Origin: an uncultured Acidobacteriota bacterium
Lineage (GTDB): Bacteria > Acidobacteriota > Blastocatellia > Pyrinomonadales > Pyrinomonadaceae
DNA length: 28,090 nucleotides
Direction of reading: 5' to 3'
Assembly (NCBI GenBank): GCA_902826385.1
Contig: CADEEU010000006.1
Coordinates: forward strand, 1-28,090
Shown one piece after another: positions 16,427 through 25,444 of the stretch. The translations under genes and the position numbers were made by a program. Each line of letters opens with the position of its first letter. The first letter of the stretch is position 1. The notes below the pieces were generated by a model. That model was not told the origin of the DNA. It saw only the letters and a program-made list of their open reading frames with translations, and made no database searches.

Positions 16427-18094
16427 ATGAAGTTTCTTTCACCGCACCGCCCACAAGGCAAAGCTCTGTTTGCTCTACTTGTTGTTCTTGCACTTTCGCT
16501 GCGGTCGCTGGCTCAGGCGGCCGCCACCGCGCCGGCCCTTTCCCCGATTGAGACCGAACTGGTCGAAAAGATCACAATTGCATCTATCAAGGACATGACG
16601 ACTTCCCTTTCAAGCCCTGAAATGGAAGGCCGCGGAACCGGTCAGCCCGGCGGAGACAAAGCGGCGAATTGGATCGCCGACAAATTCAAGTCTTACGGAA
16701 TGAAGCCGCTCGGCGATAAGGGCAGCTACCTGCAAAAGGTCGAGTTCAAAGAGATCACGACCACGCCGGAAACATCGTTCACCTTTGGCGAGAAAACGCT
16801 TGCCTACGGGACCGAATTTGCCTTTATTCCGCAGAACAACGGAAACAAGAATGTCTCGGGCGAAATGGTCTTTGTTTCGTACGGCATCCAGGCCAAACAG
16901 TCGAGTGTCGATATGCTGGAAGGCGCAAATCTCGCGGGCAAGGTCGTGGTCATTACAGAAGGTCCGCCGCCGGGATTTCCGAAAAAGAATTGGGAAGAAC
17001 AAGAAGCAAGCCGGAACATAATGATAAATCTCGTCCGCTCAGGCGCCGCCGCGTTGGTGTTTATCGGTGACGGAAAAGAGGATCGCCCGCCCGAGGAAAC
17101 CATAAGCTATGTCAGCCGTCGGCAAATCACCTTGCCGAACGAGGAAGGCTATCCGCCCCAAGTGCCGCCGTTCGTTTACGTCAGCACAAAAGGTGCCGAA
17201 AAACTTTTTGCGGCGTCAGGAGTAACGCTGGCGGACGCACTTAAGAAAGGAGCGACCCGCGAGTTCAAACCGATCGACCTTAAACAGAGAGCAAAGCTGG
17301 TCGCCAAATACGAGGTTAAAAAAGTGGTCGGCAATAACGTCGTCGGCTACCTGGAAGGCTCCGACGCGAAGCTGAAGACGGAGGCCGTCTTGTTCTCGGC
17401 CCACTACGATGCATACGGCAAGGAAAACGGAAAGATATACTACGGCGCAGCCGATAACGCGCTCGGAACGTCCGAGATGCTCGCCGTCGCCGATGCGTAT
17501 TCGAAAGCCTCGCAGAAACCGAAACGCTCGATGGTCTTCGTGGCTGTAACGGGTGAGGAATACGGACTTTACGGATCGAAGTATTGGGCGAAAAATCCGA
17601 CGTGGGACATCAAGAAGGTGGCCGCGAATTTAAATCTCGATGGAATCGGCTCCGAGGTCTATGGGCCGGTAAAAACTATGGTCGGTTATGGCGCGGAACA
17701 CTCATCACTTGGCGGAATGCTTGATACGGTAGCCAAATCTTACGGCATAAACGTTATTCCCGATCCGATGCCGGACGAAAAAGTCTTCTACCGCTCAGAC
17801 CACTATTCGTTCGTCGAACGCGGCGTGCCGGCCCTTATGCTGCTCGGTGCGCCCGCCGGCGAAAAAGAAGTCTGGATGAAGCGGATCAAAGATTGGGAAA
17901 AAACCGACTATCACCAACCCGGCGATACCATAAAGCCAACCTGGGCCTGGGAGGGCCCCGAAACCGTCGCCGAAGTCATGGCAATCCTCGGCTGGCGAAT
18001 ATCCGAAGCAGATGCGATGCCCAACTGGCTTCCAACATCGCGTTTCGGAAAACTCGAACGCGGAAATACAAAAGAGATTCCGGAGGAAAAATAA
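16427..18094 (+). CDS. Secreted M28-family aminopeptidase with PA domain
   Basis: Started at the ATG at 16427 (GGAG 6 nt upstream), the protein has 555 residues and opens with a signal peptide (about 1-30, ending SLAQ). A protease-associated (PA)-type insert spans about 115-290 and the M28 zinc-peptidase domain about 300-540. The co-catalytic zinc residues are visible: H326-x-D328 (AHYDAY), D343 (ADNALG), E377-E378 (TGEEYG), D405 (NLDGIG) and H459 (RSDHYSF). It is expected to cleave N-terminal residues from peptides in the periplasm or outside. A longer start at 16367 would bury the signal peptide 20 residues in, so I reject it. It is followed after 3 nt by the TPR gene, probably one operon. 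Confidence 0.92.
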   Translation: MKFLSPHRPQGKALFALLVVLALSLRSLAQAAATAPALSPIETELVEKITIASIKDMTTSLSSPEMEGRGTGQPGGDKAANWIADKFKSYGMKPLGDKGSYLQKVEFKEITTTPETSFTFGEKTLAYGTEFAFIPQNNGNKNVSGEMVFVSYGIQAKQSSVDMLEGANLAGKVVVITEGPPPGFPKKNWEEQEASRNIMINLVRSGAAALVFIGDGKEDRPPEETISYVSRRQITLPNEEGYPPQVPPFVYVSTKGAEKLFAASGVTLADALKKGATREFKPIDLKQRAKLVAKYEVKKVVGNNVVGYLEGSDAKLKTEAVLFSAHYDAYGKENGKIYYGAADNALGTSEMLAVADAYSKASQKPKRSMVFVAVTGEEYGLYGSKYWAKNPTWDIKKVAANLNLDGIGSEVYGPVKTMVGYGAEHSSLGGMLDTVAKSYGINVIPDPMPDEKVFYRSDHYSFVERGVPALMLLGAPAGEKEVWMKRIKDWEKTDYHQPGDTIKPTWAWEGPETVAEVMAILGWRISEADAMPNWLPTSRFGKLERGNTKEIPEEK

Positions 18095-18097
18095 ACT

Positions 18098-19639
18098 GTG
18101 TCTATGAACCCCCAGAAGTTAGATTATAAATGCAGGCCTTTACCGAGAGCTTTGGCAGATTTCGTGCTTCTTTTTTGTTTTGCGTTCGGAGTTTTTGCTC
18201 AACAGGGCGAGCCTCAGCCTTTGAAAGTTGACCAAATAATTACGGCCTTAAAGGAGCAAAAAGCCGGGCTTCCTACTGCGAACCGCATTTTAATTAAACG
18301 CTCGACCGAGGTTGGACTGGATTTTGAGATCGATTCTTCCACAGAGACTACGATTCGAGACGCGGGTGGGAATGACGATCTTATTAGAGTGATCCGCGAG
18401 CTGTTGTGCGACAAGTACTCTACGGCTGCCGATGAGTGTCAGGAGAATGATTACGAGTGCGAAATAAAAAACTATTCCAAGGCACTGGAGTTTCACCCAA
18501 ACGACGCCATAGTTATTTTCAACCGAGGCCTCGGACGCCACAACAGCGGCGACTATGACGGAGCAATAGCCGATTACACGAAGGCTCTCGAAATTACTCC
18601 TAACGATCCGGACGCGTTCGGCAACCGCGGCAACAGCTACTACCGAAAAGGTGAAGCAGAGTTCGCACTTAAGGATTATGACCGGGCCGTAGCTCTTGCG
18701 CCGCGTGAACACCTTCATCTTCTTAATCGAGGCAATCTCTACTTTGACAAAAAGTCCTTTTCTGAGTCGATAAGGGATTACTCAAAATGCATCACCTTAA
18801 ATCCAAAGTACGTAGACTGTTTCGTCGGCCGCGGCGACGCATATCTGGAAACTGGCAAATATGTTTTGTCGGCAAAGGATTACGCGACCGCGATCTCGCT
18901 CGAGCCCTCTGTTGCGGACCATTATGTCGGTCGCGGACGGGCATATCGGGAAAATAGTCAGACTGCTTTAGCGCTGAAGGATTTCGATGCCGCAGTCAAA
19001 TTAGACCCTAAAAATGCTTACGCACTTCACAACCGTGGTTTAGCCTTTTTTGACCGAGGAGACTGGGACAAAGCAATTGCGGATTTTAATAAAGCCGAGG
19101 AAGGCGACCCAAAAAATTCGGAGATATATGTGAATCGCGGGCTTGCTTTCCTCAAGAAGGACCAATCCGTGTCGGCTCTAGTCGACTTTAATAAAGCGAT
19201 TACGATCAACCCGAAATACGATTATGCATTCCATGTTCGCGGCGAGCTTTATTTCGCGGCAAAAGAATACGAAAAAGCGATCCTGGATTTTTCGAAAGCG
19301 ATTGAGCTAGATCGTGATTACGCATCGGCCTATTTTGAACGCGGCCGCATCTACATCGAAATCGAAGACTACGACAGCGCGTTAAATGACTTCGACGCGT
19401 TTATTCGGCTTGAGCCTGGTGATTCCGCGGCATTTAATAATCGGGCGCTGATTTTGCTAAGAACAAACCAATATCAGAAAGCGATTCTGGACGCGACGAA
19501 ATCTATTCGGCTGAACGCTCAGAATGCAAACGCATACGAAATTCGGTCGCTTGCCTACGAGGAACTTGGCGACAAGTTAAGGGCCAGAGCCGATATGGCG
19601 AAGTTTGAATTGCTGCAGAAGAAGCAGCCAAAGCCATAG
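18098..19639 (+). CDS. Secreted tetratricopeptide-repeat protein
   Basis: The protein has 513 residues from a GTG at 18098 (GGAGGA 10 nt upstream, inside the end of the peptidase gene); an ATG at 18104 is also possible. A signal peptide (LADFVLLFCFAFGVFAQ) is followed by an unassigned 65-residue domain (VDQIITALKEQ...STETTIRDAGGNDDLIRVIREL) that I associate with acidobacterial secreted proteins. Eleven full TPR units of 34 residues follow from about residue 145, such as AIVIFNRGLGRHNSGDYDGAIADYTKALEITPND, most bearing the NRGLAYF-type helix A and a final half-repeat. It is a protein-binding scaffold in the periplasm or outer membrane, partner unknown. It is likely co-transcribed with the M28 peptidase. 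Confidence 0.88.
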   Translation: MSMNPQKLDYKCRPLPRALADFVLLFCFAFGVFAQQGEPQPLKVDQIITALKEQKAGLPTANRILIKRSTEVGLDFEIDSSTETTIRDAGGNDDLIRVIRELLCDKYSTAADECQENDYECEIKNYSKALEFHPNDAIVIFNRGLGRHNSGDYDGAIADYTKALEITPNDPDAFGNRGNSYYRKGEAEFALKDYDRAVALAPREHLHLLNRGNLYFDKKSFSESIRDYSKCITLNPKYVDCFVGRGDAYLETGKYVLSAKDYATAISLEPSVADHYVGRGRAYRENSQTALALKDFDAAVKLDPKNAYALHNRGLAFFDRGDWDKAIADFNKAEEGDPKNSEIYVNRGLAFLKKDQSVSALVDFNKAITINPKYDYAFHVRGELYFAAKEYEKAILDFSKAIELDRDYASAYFERGRIYIEIEDYDSALNDFDAFIRLEPGDSAAFNNRALILLRTNQYQKAILDATKSIRLNAQNANAYEIRSLAYEELGDKLRARADMAKFELLQKKQPKP

Positions 19640-19660
19640 TCGGTCGGTGACAACAGGAAA

Positions 19661-19692
19661 AAAAGGCAGAGTCAAATTCGACCCTGCCTTTT
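19661..19692. terminator. Bidirectional intrinsic terminator
   Basis: A 9-bp stem AAAAGGCAG/CTGCCTTTT (19661-19669 with 19684-19692) encloses a further GTC/GAC pairing and is flanked by A-rich and T-rich tracts on both sides. It sits between the convergent TPR and receptor genes and can end both. Confidence 0.88.
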
Positions 19693-19710
19693 CATTTTCT
19701 AAGAAAAATT

Positions 19711-22700
19711 TTAGAAGTAATACTTCAAAACAAACTCCACGCGCCGAGATTCGTTAATCGTACTCGTAATCTTGCCGAAATTCGTGGGGTCGCCGAGGTT
19801 TCTTACTGGCAGTGAGAAATTCGGACGGTTTGTCAGGTTGAAAAATTCTGCCCGGAAGTCCAAATAGTGGTTTTCCCAGGTGGCGAATTTTTTACCGATG
19901 GTCAGGTCTAGTTGGCCGAAGTTCGGGCCGCGCAGAATGCCGACGCCGGAATTTCCAAACGTTCCCAGCGCGGGCGAGGCAAAATCGGCCGCGTTTATCC
20001 AGTTATCGATGCTCTGATTGGATGGAATGCCGCTGCCTATACGGTTCGGTCTGGGGAATGCTCCCGCACGCGGTGCCTGCAGCGACGAAGCTGTTACACG
20101 GGTGTCGAAAACCGTTATCGGAAAGCCGCTCTTTAAGTTCAGGATGGTGCTTAAATTCCAGCCGCCCAGGAATGCGTTGACAAATGAATTCCAGCCGTCG
20201 CCCCACGCTCTGCCTTTGCCGAACGGCAGCTCATAACTGCCGGAAAGAACAAAGTTGTGCTTTACGTCGAAAAATGCCGGACCATAGTCGGCGCTTCTGT
20301 CATAATTGTTTGCCGCATAGGCGCCCTGGTCGCCGGCGAAAACGCCCGAACCATAATAGCCGCGATTGTCGGTCAAGACCTTTCCGAACGTGTACGAAGC
20401 AAGATACTCCAGCCCTTTCGAAAATCTTCGTCTTACGCTTGCCTGAAGTGAATGGTAATCGCTCCGCGACCACGAATCAGTGCCGCCGATCGCCGTTACG
20501 GATGGATAGAGGGAAAAGAAAGGTCGCCGGTTCTGAGCCGGAATCCAGGTCGACGGAGCTCCCGTTCCGGGCAACGGCTGATTCCAGTCGGTCGGAGCCA
20601 CAAGGTGTGTCGCTTTGTGGCCTATGTACCCAAGTGTAAAAGATGTATCCCGGAAGAACTGGTACTCGCCGGTTGCGTTCCATTGCTGAGTAAACTGCGG
20701 CCGCAGGTTCGGACTCCACACGCGAATAATTCCGGACGGCGTATCGCGCAGGATCAACCCCGAAAAACCTGTAACGATCCTGTTCGAACGCGTCGGGTCG
20801 GCAGGATTGCAATTCGTCGCCACACAGCTTCTATCGTAGGGGACATCAGACTCGGCAAAGAACGGTGGATTCAAGGGCAAACGCAGATTCGCTCCGGTAC
20901 CTTCCATATACTGAACGATGCCGTAACCGGCCCGCAGAACCATTTTGCCATCGAATATCTTCGGCGACCACGCGAAACCGACACGCGGTTCGAACCCTTT
21001 GTAATAAGGCTCGTACAATGCTCGGCTGTTTCCGTTTTGACCTGCCAACAACAACGCTCCTGTTTGAAGGTCGAAGTTTGCCTGCCGGTTATTTTTCTCT
21101 ACAAGTGGTGAAGTGTATTCCCACCGCATACCGAGATTTAAGGTGAGGTTTGTTTTTACCTTCCAATCGTCCTGAACAAAGATTCCAATCCGGTCTTGCA
21201 GGTGTGTCCACGGATCGGAATTCGAGCTTCCCACACCCTTGCTGGAAAGTGTGTCTAACAGAAAATCGGCAAACGCCGCTCCGGTCCCGGCGATTGCGGT
21301 ACCTGTTGGAGTGTAAGAAGCCGTGTACAAATTTCCGTAATTAAAGAAACCGAGGAGACCATTGTTTCCCGGATAAAAACGGTCCTGCACGTACTTCTGC
21401 CACTGACCGCCGATCTTGATCGCATGACTGCCGCGTATCATCGTCAGATTGTCGCCAAAAAGAAATGTCTTCGTATCATTGTCTTCGGTTACAGCAAGCG
21501 TTCCGATGTCGCTCAGGCCTGTGATACGAATAGCGCTCAAACCAGGAATTGCCTGAGCTCCCGCTATACCCAAAGTTGAGTTTGCATTGCCGATATCCGC
21601 CCAATCGAACGCATCGACAACAAAAACGGCGCGGTTAATGCCAAAGCGGGCTTCGTTGATGATCGTTGAGGATATTGTTCGCGTGTAATTCAGCACAAAG
21701 TTGTGCGGTCGGCCTTTTCGTAAACCTGTCAGGTCCGTGGGCAAGCCTCCTTGGCTTCCGGTTTCGTCCTGAATCGCAAACGAATAACGTCCCGATATCG
21801 AGTCCTTGTCCGTGGGACGAACGTCGATCTTAAAATCGAATTGATTCGCGATTATTTTCGTCGCGAAAGTTGAAACGTAGTTGTTCGTATTTCCGGGACG
21901 GTTTGGCAGCGGATACAGGCTGGCGTTTCCAAACAAAGCGCGGGCCGCGGCGCTGAAGCGGGCCGTAGGAATCTGACTTCCAGGGAAACAAGCTTCCTGG
22001 TAGTTTACTCCAGCCGTTGGACTTGCCGGTGTCGCTTGGCAAAGGCCTGTAAGAAGTGGATCGCGAATGAACGCTGAAACCCCGGACAGATTGCCGGTTC
22101 GCCAGGCGGCCGGCGCGACGCTCCGGACCGTTCCGCCGCCGTTCCGCTGATCGGCGCCTTGGTACGCAAAAAAGAAAAACGCCTTGTCTTTAATTATCGG
22201 TCCGCCCAGGGTTCCGCCGAAAATATTCTGTCTGAGCTTCTGTTTTGCGGCCCCGACGCGGTTGTTTGCCCATAGATTGGCATCGAGAGCATCGTTACGG
22301 AAAAACTCGAACACATTTCCGCGAAACTGGTTGGTGCCGGATTTGATCGTTGCGTTTACGACCGCCCCGGCGACGTTGCCGAATTCGGCCGAGGTGTTGC
22401 TGGTTTCGACCTTGAATTCGGCAATTGCATCGACATTCGGTTTTAGCCCGATGCGGTTGTCGATTGTTTCATCTACCGATATGCCGTCGACGAGAAATGC
22501 GTTGGTCTGTTCGCGGTTGCCATTCACGTACGGTCGGCCGGCAAACGCGCCCGGTGAGAGCGTTGTAAAACTGTTCACGTTCGGCGTGACAACACCAGGA
22601 ACGAGCAGCGTGAGCTGTTGAAAATTGCGGCCGTTGAGCGGCAGGTTATTTGTCGTATTGCCGGAGATTACCGTTCCGACATTGGTCGTTTCTGTTTGCA

Positions 22701-23091
22701 AAACCGGAGCGATGTCTTCGACCACAACCTGCTCGGAGATTGCACCTACTTCCAACTGCAGATCGATGCGGGCCGTCTGGTTTACCTCCAGCGGGATCGG
22801 ATTGGAGACAAGGCGTTTAAAGCCCGTAACCTCGCCGGAGATCACGTATCGGCCGACGGGCAAAAATGGAATCGTGTAACCGCCCGATGACGTAGATTGG
22901 GCCGTGTAATCTATCTTGGTCGCTTGATTGGTGGCCGTGATCTTGACGTTGGGCACTGCGTTGCCGTTCGGATCGGTCACGGTTCCCGTAACGGTTGCGG
23001 TGTAGGTCTGCCCGGCTATGTTCAGAGTGAAGCAAAAGAACAAAGCAAGCACTACCGAAGACAAGGCCGAAATTTTTGGTTGATACTTCAT
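19711..23091 (-). CDS. TonB-dependent receptor, Oar-like, with carboxypeptidase-regulatory-like domain
   Basis: The ATG at 23091 is used: AAGGAG lies 8 nt upstream and a signal peptide follows at once (ISALSSVVLALFFCFTLNIAGQ). This gives 1126 residues. A beta-sandwich carboxypeptidase-regulatory-like domain (about 30-115, TGTVTDPNGNAVPNVKITATN) precedes a plug domain (about 125-240, LPLNGRNFQQLTLLVPGV, with VDGISVDE) and a large 22-strand-type outer-membrane barrel ending in Phe (FVLKYYF), as expected for BAM recognition. Such Oar-like receptors are abundant in Acidobacteria and are thought to take up large substrates such as oligosaccharides, but the ligand is unknown. There is no partner SusD or transport gene next to it. 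It has its own promoter and shares a terminator with the convergent TPR gene. Confidence 0.93.
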   Translation of the reverse strand: MKYQPKISALSSVVLALFFCFTLNIAGQTYTATVTGTVTDPNGNAVPNVKITATNQATKIDYTAQSTSSGGYTIPFLPVGRYVISGEVTGFKRLVSNPIPLEVNQTARIDLQLEVGAISEQVVVEDIAPVLQTETTNVGTVISGNTTNNLPLNGRNFQQLTLLVPGVVTPNVNSFTTLSPGAFAGRPYVNGNREQTNAFLVDGISVDETIDNRIGLKPNVDAIAEFKVETSNTSAEFGNVAGAVVNATIKSGTNQFRGNVFEFFRNDALDANLWANNRVGAAKQKLRQNIFGGTLGGPIIKDKAFFFFAYQGADQRNGGGTVRSVAPAAWRTGNLSGVSAFIRDPLLTGLCQATPASPTAGVNYQEACFPGSQIPTARFSAAARALFGNASLYPLPNRPGNTNNYVSTFATKIIANQFDFKIDVRPTDKDSISGRYSFAIQDETGSQGGLPTDLTGLRKGRPHNFVLNYTRTISSTIINEARFGINRAVFVVDAFDWADIGNANSTLGIAGAQAIPGLSAIRITGLSDIGTLAVTEDNDTKTFLFGDNLTMIRGSHAIKIGGQWQKYVQDRFYPGNNGLLGFFNYGNLYTASYTPTGTAIAGTGAAFADFLLDTLSSKGVGSSNSDPWTHLQDRIGIFVQDDWKVKTNLTLNLGMRWEYTSPLVEKNNRQANFDLQTGALLLAGQNGNSRALYEPYYKGFEPRVGFAWSPKIFDGKMVLRAGYGIVQYMEGTGANLRLPLNPPFFAESDVPYDRSCVATNCNPADPTRSNRIVTGFSGLILRDTPSGIIRVWSPNLRPQFTQQWNATGEYQFFRDTSFTLGYIGHKATHLVAPTDWNQPLPGTGAPSTWIPAQNRRPFFSLYPSVTAIGGTDSWSRSDYHSLQASVRRRFSKGLEYLASYTFGKVLTDNRGYYGSGVFAGDQGAYAANNYDRSADYGPAFFDVKHNFVLSGSYELPFGKGRAWGDGWNSFVNAFLGGWNLSTILNLKSGFPITVFDTRVTASSLQAPRAGAFPRPNRIGSGIPSNQSIDNWINAADFASPALGTFGNSGVGILRGPNFGQLDLTIGKKFATWENHYLDFRAEFFNLTNRPNFSLPVRNLGDPTNFGKITSTINESRRVEFVLKYYF

Positions 23092-23099
23092 TTTGAACA

Positions 23100-23105
23100 C
23101 TCCTT
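23100..23105 (-). promoter_or_regulatory. Ribosome-binding site that sets the receptor start
   Basis: AAGGAG on the minus strand stands 8 nt before the ATG at 23091. The longer frame beginning at 23151 has no such site and would leave the signal peptide 20 residues inside. Confidence 0.75.
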
Positions 23106-23212
23106 GAATTGTAGGTTCCAACGTAACGAGATAACGCGAATCAAAGCGCAAGGCTCAAAAAGTCGATAGGTTGTGAGGATGGCTTTACGAGTGGAAGGAG
23201 CGTTCGAATCGG

Positions 23213-23242
23213 CTTATCGAACTTGTTTCACCGACGTGTCAA
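23213..23242 (-). promoter_or_regulatory. Candidate promoter of the TonB-dependent receptor gene
   Basis: A perfect TTGACA (23237-23242) and GATAAG (23213-23218) are separated by 18 bp on the minus strand, implying a leader of about 115 nt. The rest of 23092-23374 shows no gene or clear terminator. Confidence 0.45.
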
Positions 23243-23374
23243 TTTCGGGCATTCTGGCACACATCGGGGTCAAATACAAGTGGTTAACTTATGGAAAATA
23301 CGGTTTGATTAAAAAAATCTGATACCTAGGCTGTCTTCAATATTCTGTTTTGCTGTTTCCGCCAGAATTCTCTG

Positions 23375-24670
23375 TCATAACAGCATCATCGCCGGGCTTT
23401 CGAGCATTTGTTTGAAGGTTTGAAGAAACCGTGCTCCGGTTGCTCCGTCGATGGCCCGGTGGTCGCAGGACATCGTTACGTTCATGATCGACCGGACGGT
23501 GATCTGGCCGTCGCGGACTACAGGCGTCGGGTTGGCTCCGCCGATGGCGATGATCGCGGCTTCGGGTGGATTGATGATGGCGGTGAATTCTTTAATGCCC
23601 ATCATGCCGAGATTGCTGATAGAGAACGTGGCACCGGTATATTCTTCCGGCTGAAGCTTTTTGGCTTTTGCTTTTGCAGCAAGGTCTTTGATCTCGCCTG
23701 AAATTTCGGCAAGCCCTTTCAAATTCGCCCCCCGAACGACTGGCGTAATCAATCCTTCATCGATAGCAACCGCGACGCCGATATCGGCCTGTTCATAAAA
23801 ACGGACGGTCTTGTCCTGGTACGACGCGTTCACCCACGGATGCTTGAGCAGCGACATTGCAGCGGCCTTGACGATGATGTCGTTGACGCTGATCTTTGCG
23901 TCATCGTCGAGATTAGCGTTGATTTGTTTTCTGGTCGCGAAAAGATTATCCATTTCGATCTCGACCGTTAAATAAAAGGTCGGAATCGGACCGATCGATT
24001 CGGCGAGCCGGCCGGCGATCACCTGACGCATCTTGGACGTACTCTCGTCGCGGAACGGCGACGCACCGACAATCGTAGATGGCGTAAAAGCCTTCGCAAC
24101 CGCCGGTTTTGCACCGCCCGCGAGGGCTTCTTCGATATCACGCTTGATGACGCGCCCGTTCGGGCCGCTGCCGCTGATTGAGCGAAGATCGACGCCATTG
24201 TCCGCCGCCATCCGCGCGGCGATAGGCGAAACGATCATCCGACCGCCTTCCGAGGGTTGCACGGGTGTCGGCGTTGGTTTCGGTTCAGGCGCAGTCGCAA
24301 CAGCCGCTCCATCGGTTGATACGGGCTGAGCTTTCGGCTCGGAAGCCTTTTCCCCGGCCGGTTTAGTCGCGGCCGCAGTCTCTTTTTTGCCGTTCGAGGA
24401 GGCTTCGCTCAGAAGCGCCGAGATGTCCTCACCAGCCTTGCCGATGATCGCGATCGCTTCGCCAAGCGCCGCAGTGTCGCCCGCACCTTTCAATATCTTC
24501 AAGAGCGTGCCGCCCGACAACGCAGTCATTTCCATCGTCGCCTTGTCGGTGTCAACCTCGGCCAGCGTCTCATTCGCTTCGAAAGCGTCGCCCTCGTTCT
24601 TCACCCAACGGGAAATCTGTCCCTCTTCCATCGTCGGTGAAAGCTTCGGCATTAAGAATTTTTCAGCCAT
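23375..24670 (-). CDS. pdhC: Dihydrolipoyl acetyltransferase, E2 of pyruvate dehydrogenase
   Basis: This 431-residue protein is the E2 core of the PDH complex and moves the acetyl group from E1 to CoA through a swinging lipoyl arm. There is one lipoyl domain (1-80) with lipoyl-lysine K43 in DTDKATMEM, an Ala/Pro/Lys-rich linker (about 90-140), a peripheral-subunit-binding domain (146-182, VSPIAARMAADNGVDL to GRVIKRDIEEAL), and the catalytic 2-oxo acid acyltransferase domain with H404 and D408 (CDHRAIDGA). All catalytic residues are present. The start at 24670 lies 4 nt after the stop of the preceding GIY-YIG gene. It is the last gene of the operon; no convincing terminator follows. E3 (lpd) is absent from the window. 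Confidence 0.95.
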   Translation of the reverse strand: MAEKFLMPKLSPTMEEGQISRWVKNEGDAFEANETLAEVDTDKATMEMTALSGGTLLKILKGAGDTAALGEAIAIIGKAGEDISALLSEASSNGKKETAAATKPAGEKASEPKAQPVSTDGAAVATAPEPKPTPTPVQPSEGGRMIVSPIAARMAADNGVDLRSISGSGPNGRVIKRDIEEALAGGAKPAVAKAFTPSTIVGASPFRDESTSKMRQVIAGRLAESIGPIPTFYLTVEIEMDNLFATRKQINANLDDDAKISVNDIIVKAAAMSLLKHPWVNASYQDKTVRFYEQADIGVAVAIDEGLITPVVRGANLKGLAEISGEIKDLAAKAKAKKLQPEEYTGATFSISNLGMMGIKEFTAIINPPEAAIIAIGGANPTPVVRDGQITVRSIMNVTMSCDHRAIDGATGARFLQTFKQMLESPAMMLL

Positions 24671-24674
24671 AAAA

Positions 24675-25073
24675 TTAAAGTTTCCGATTCGCCGAGATCA
24701 TCCGCAGACGCTCTTCCCGCGACTTTTTAGGTTCGTTATAGCCTTTGTCTCCGTAAGGCTCCAACTTTTCAAGCCACAGGTCCTCGAGCGTTTCAAGATC
24801 GTCTGAGTAATTATAATTCGGGTCGTCGCGATGAAATAATTCTTCCAAAACCTCAAATTCGAATTTACCCGTCCCGTATTGCTTCCAGTCCGCTTCGAGC
24901 GGCTTGTTTGGATGAGCACCGCCGTAAAGCTGAAAGCGGATGCGGTTGAACATCGCGTCCAGATTCATCGAAGAGCCAACGAAAACCTTTTGGTTGACCA
25001 AATTGCGGATAAGAAAAACTCCCATCGGCTGACGTGAAGCTTTGTACTTTAATTTTTCGGCTTTCTTATCCAC
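24675..25073 (-). CDS. GIY-YIG-like small protein in the pdh operon
   Basis: The 132-residue protein starts at a GTG at 25073 (an ATG at codon 17 is possible). The N-terminal half has the GIY-YIG pattern: GVFLIRN (18-24) for GIY and KVFVGSS (29-35) for YIG, an Arg in the following helix (FNRIRFQLYGGAHPN), LEADWKQYGTGKFEFEVLEEL and a possible catalytic Glu in TLEDLWLEKLEP. The fold resembles short GIY-YIG proteins related to segments of homing nucleases and UvrC-like domains. The GIY Tyr is Phe and the YIG triplet is FVG, so activity is uncertain. No other domain is seen. It lies 13 nt from the gene upstream and 4 nt from pdhC, clearly inside the operon. A nuclease has no evident role in PDH. 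Confidence 0.78.
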   Translation of the reverse strand: MDKKAEKLKYKASRQPMGVFLIRNLVNQKVFVGSSMNLDAMFNRIRFQLYGGAHPNKPLEADWKQYGTGKFEFEVLEELFHRDDPNYNYSDDLETLEDLWLEKLEPYGDKGYNEPKKSREERLRMISANRKL

Positions 25074-25086
25074 AGCTTAAATAATT

Positions 25087-25419
25087 TTATTGAAACTCAT
25101 GACCGCTATACTCAGCGTCATTTTCTCCGATCGTAAATATAGCCACCGTTTTGCCTCGGCGTTTCCAAAGGAACTTACAATTACCCAATCCCGTTCCGGC
25201 ACAAGATTCCATTTCCGGCCGGCCTTTACATCTCTTGTCGCCGTTCATGCATTTGTCCGCATCGGGCGAATGAAATGGTTTCCAACCTGCCTTCAACATT
25301 TTTACGCGGATGCTGGAATAGTTCTCACTTTTTTTGAACCGCGGCAATCCGGATTGCATCGCTATGACCGGTGATGAGATCGCAAGCAGCAAAAACAACG
25401 TATGAATATTTCTCATCAT
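25087..25419 (-). CDS. Small secreted Cys-rich protein of unknown function
   Basis: This 110-residue protein has an N-terminal signal peptide (HTLFLLLAISSPVIA) and a mature part of about 90 residues with four Cys (DKCMNGDKRC and ESCAGTGLGNC), probably forming two disulfides. The remaining sequence is basic (KFLWKRRGKTVAIFTIGE) with a Trp and Tyr-containing helix earlier. The pattern is typical of small periplasmic proteins, but I do not recognise a named family. It lies 25 nt after the pdhB stop and 13 nt before the GIY-YIG start, so it appears to be in the operon. A choice between M1 and M2 (25419, 25416) cannot be made. Confidence 0.72.
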   Translation of the reverse strand: MMRNIHTLFLLLAISSPVIAMQSGLPRFKKSENYSSIRVKMLKAGWKPFHSPDADKCMNGDKRCKGRPEMESCAGTGLGNCKFLWKRRGKTVAIFTIGENDAEYSGHEFQ

Positions 25420-25444
25420 AACAACAGCTCGGTTCTTTTCGGCT

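Noticed and set aside
20184..21111. Long plus-strand open frames inside the receptor gene.
   Set aside because: They are Arg/Ser/Pro-rich shadow frames of a clear 1126-residue receptor.
23342..23368. ATTCTG/CAGAAT hairpin after pdhC, considered as the operon terminator.
   Set aside because: Only six pairs with a 15-nt loop and no directly adjoining T-tract.
25090..25374. Plus-strand frame opposite the Cys-rich gene.
   Set aside because: It lacks a signal peptide, ribosome-binding site and recognisable motif, while the minus-strand reading fits the operon.
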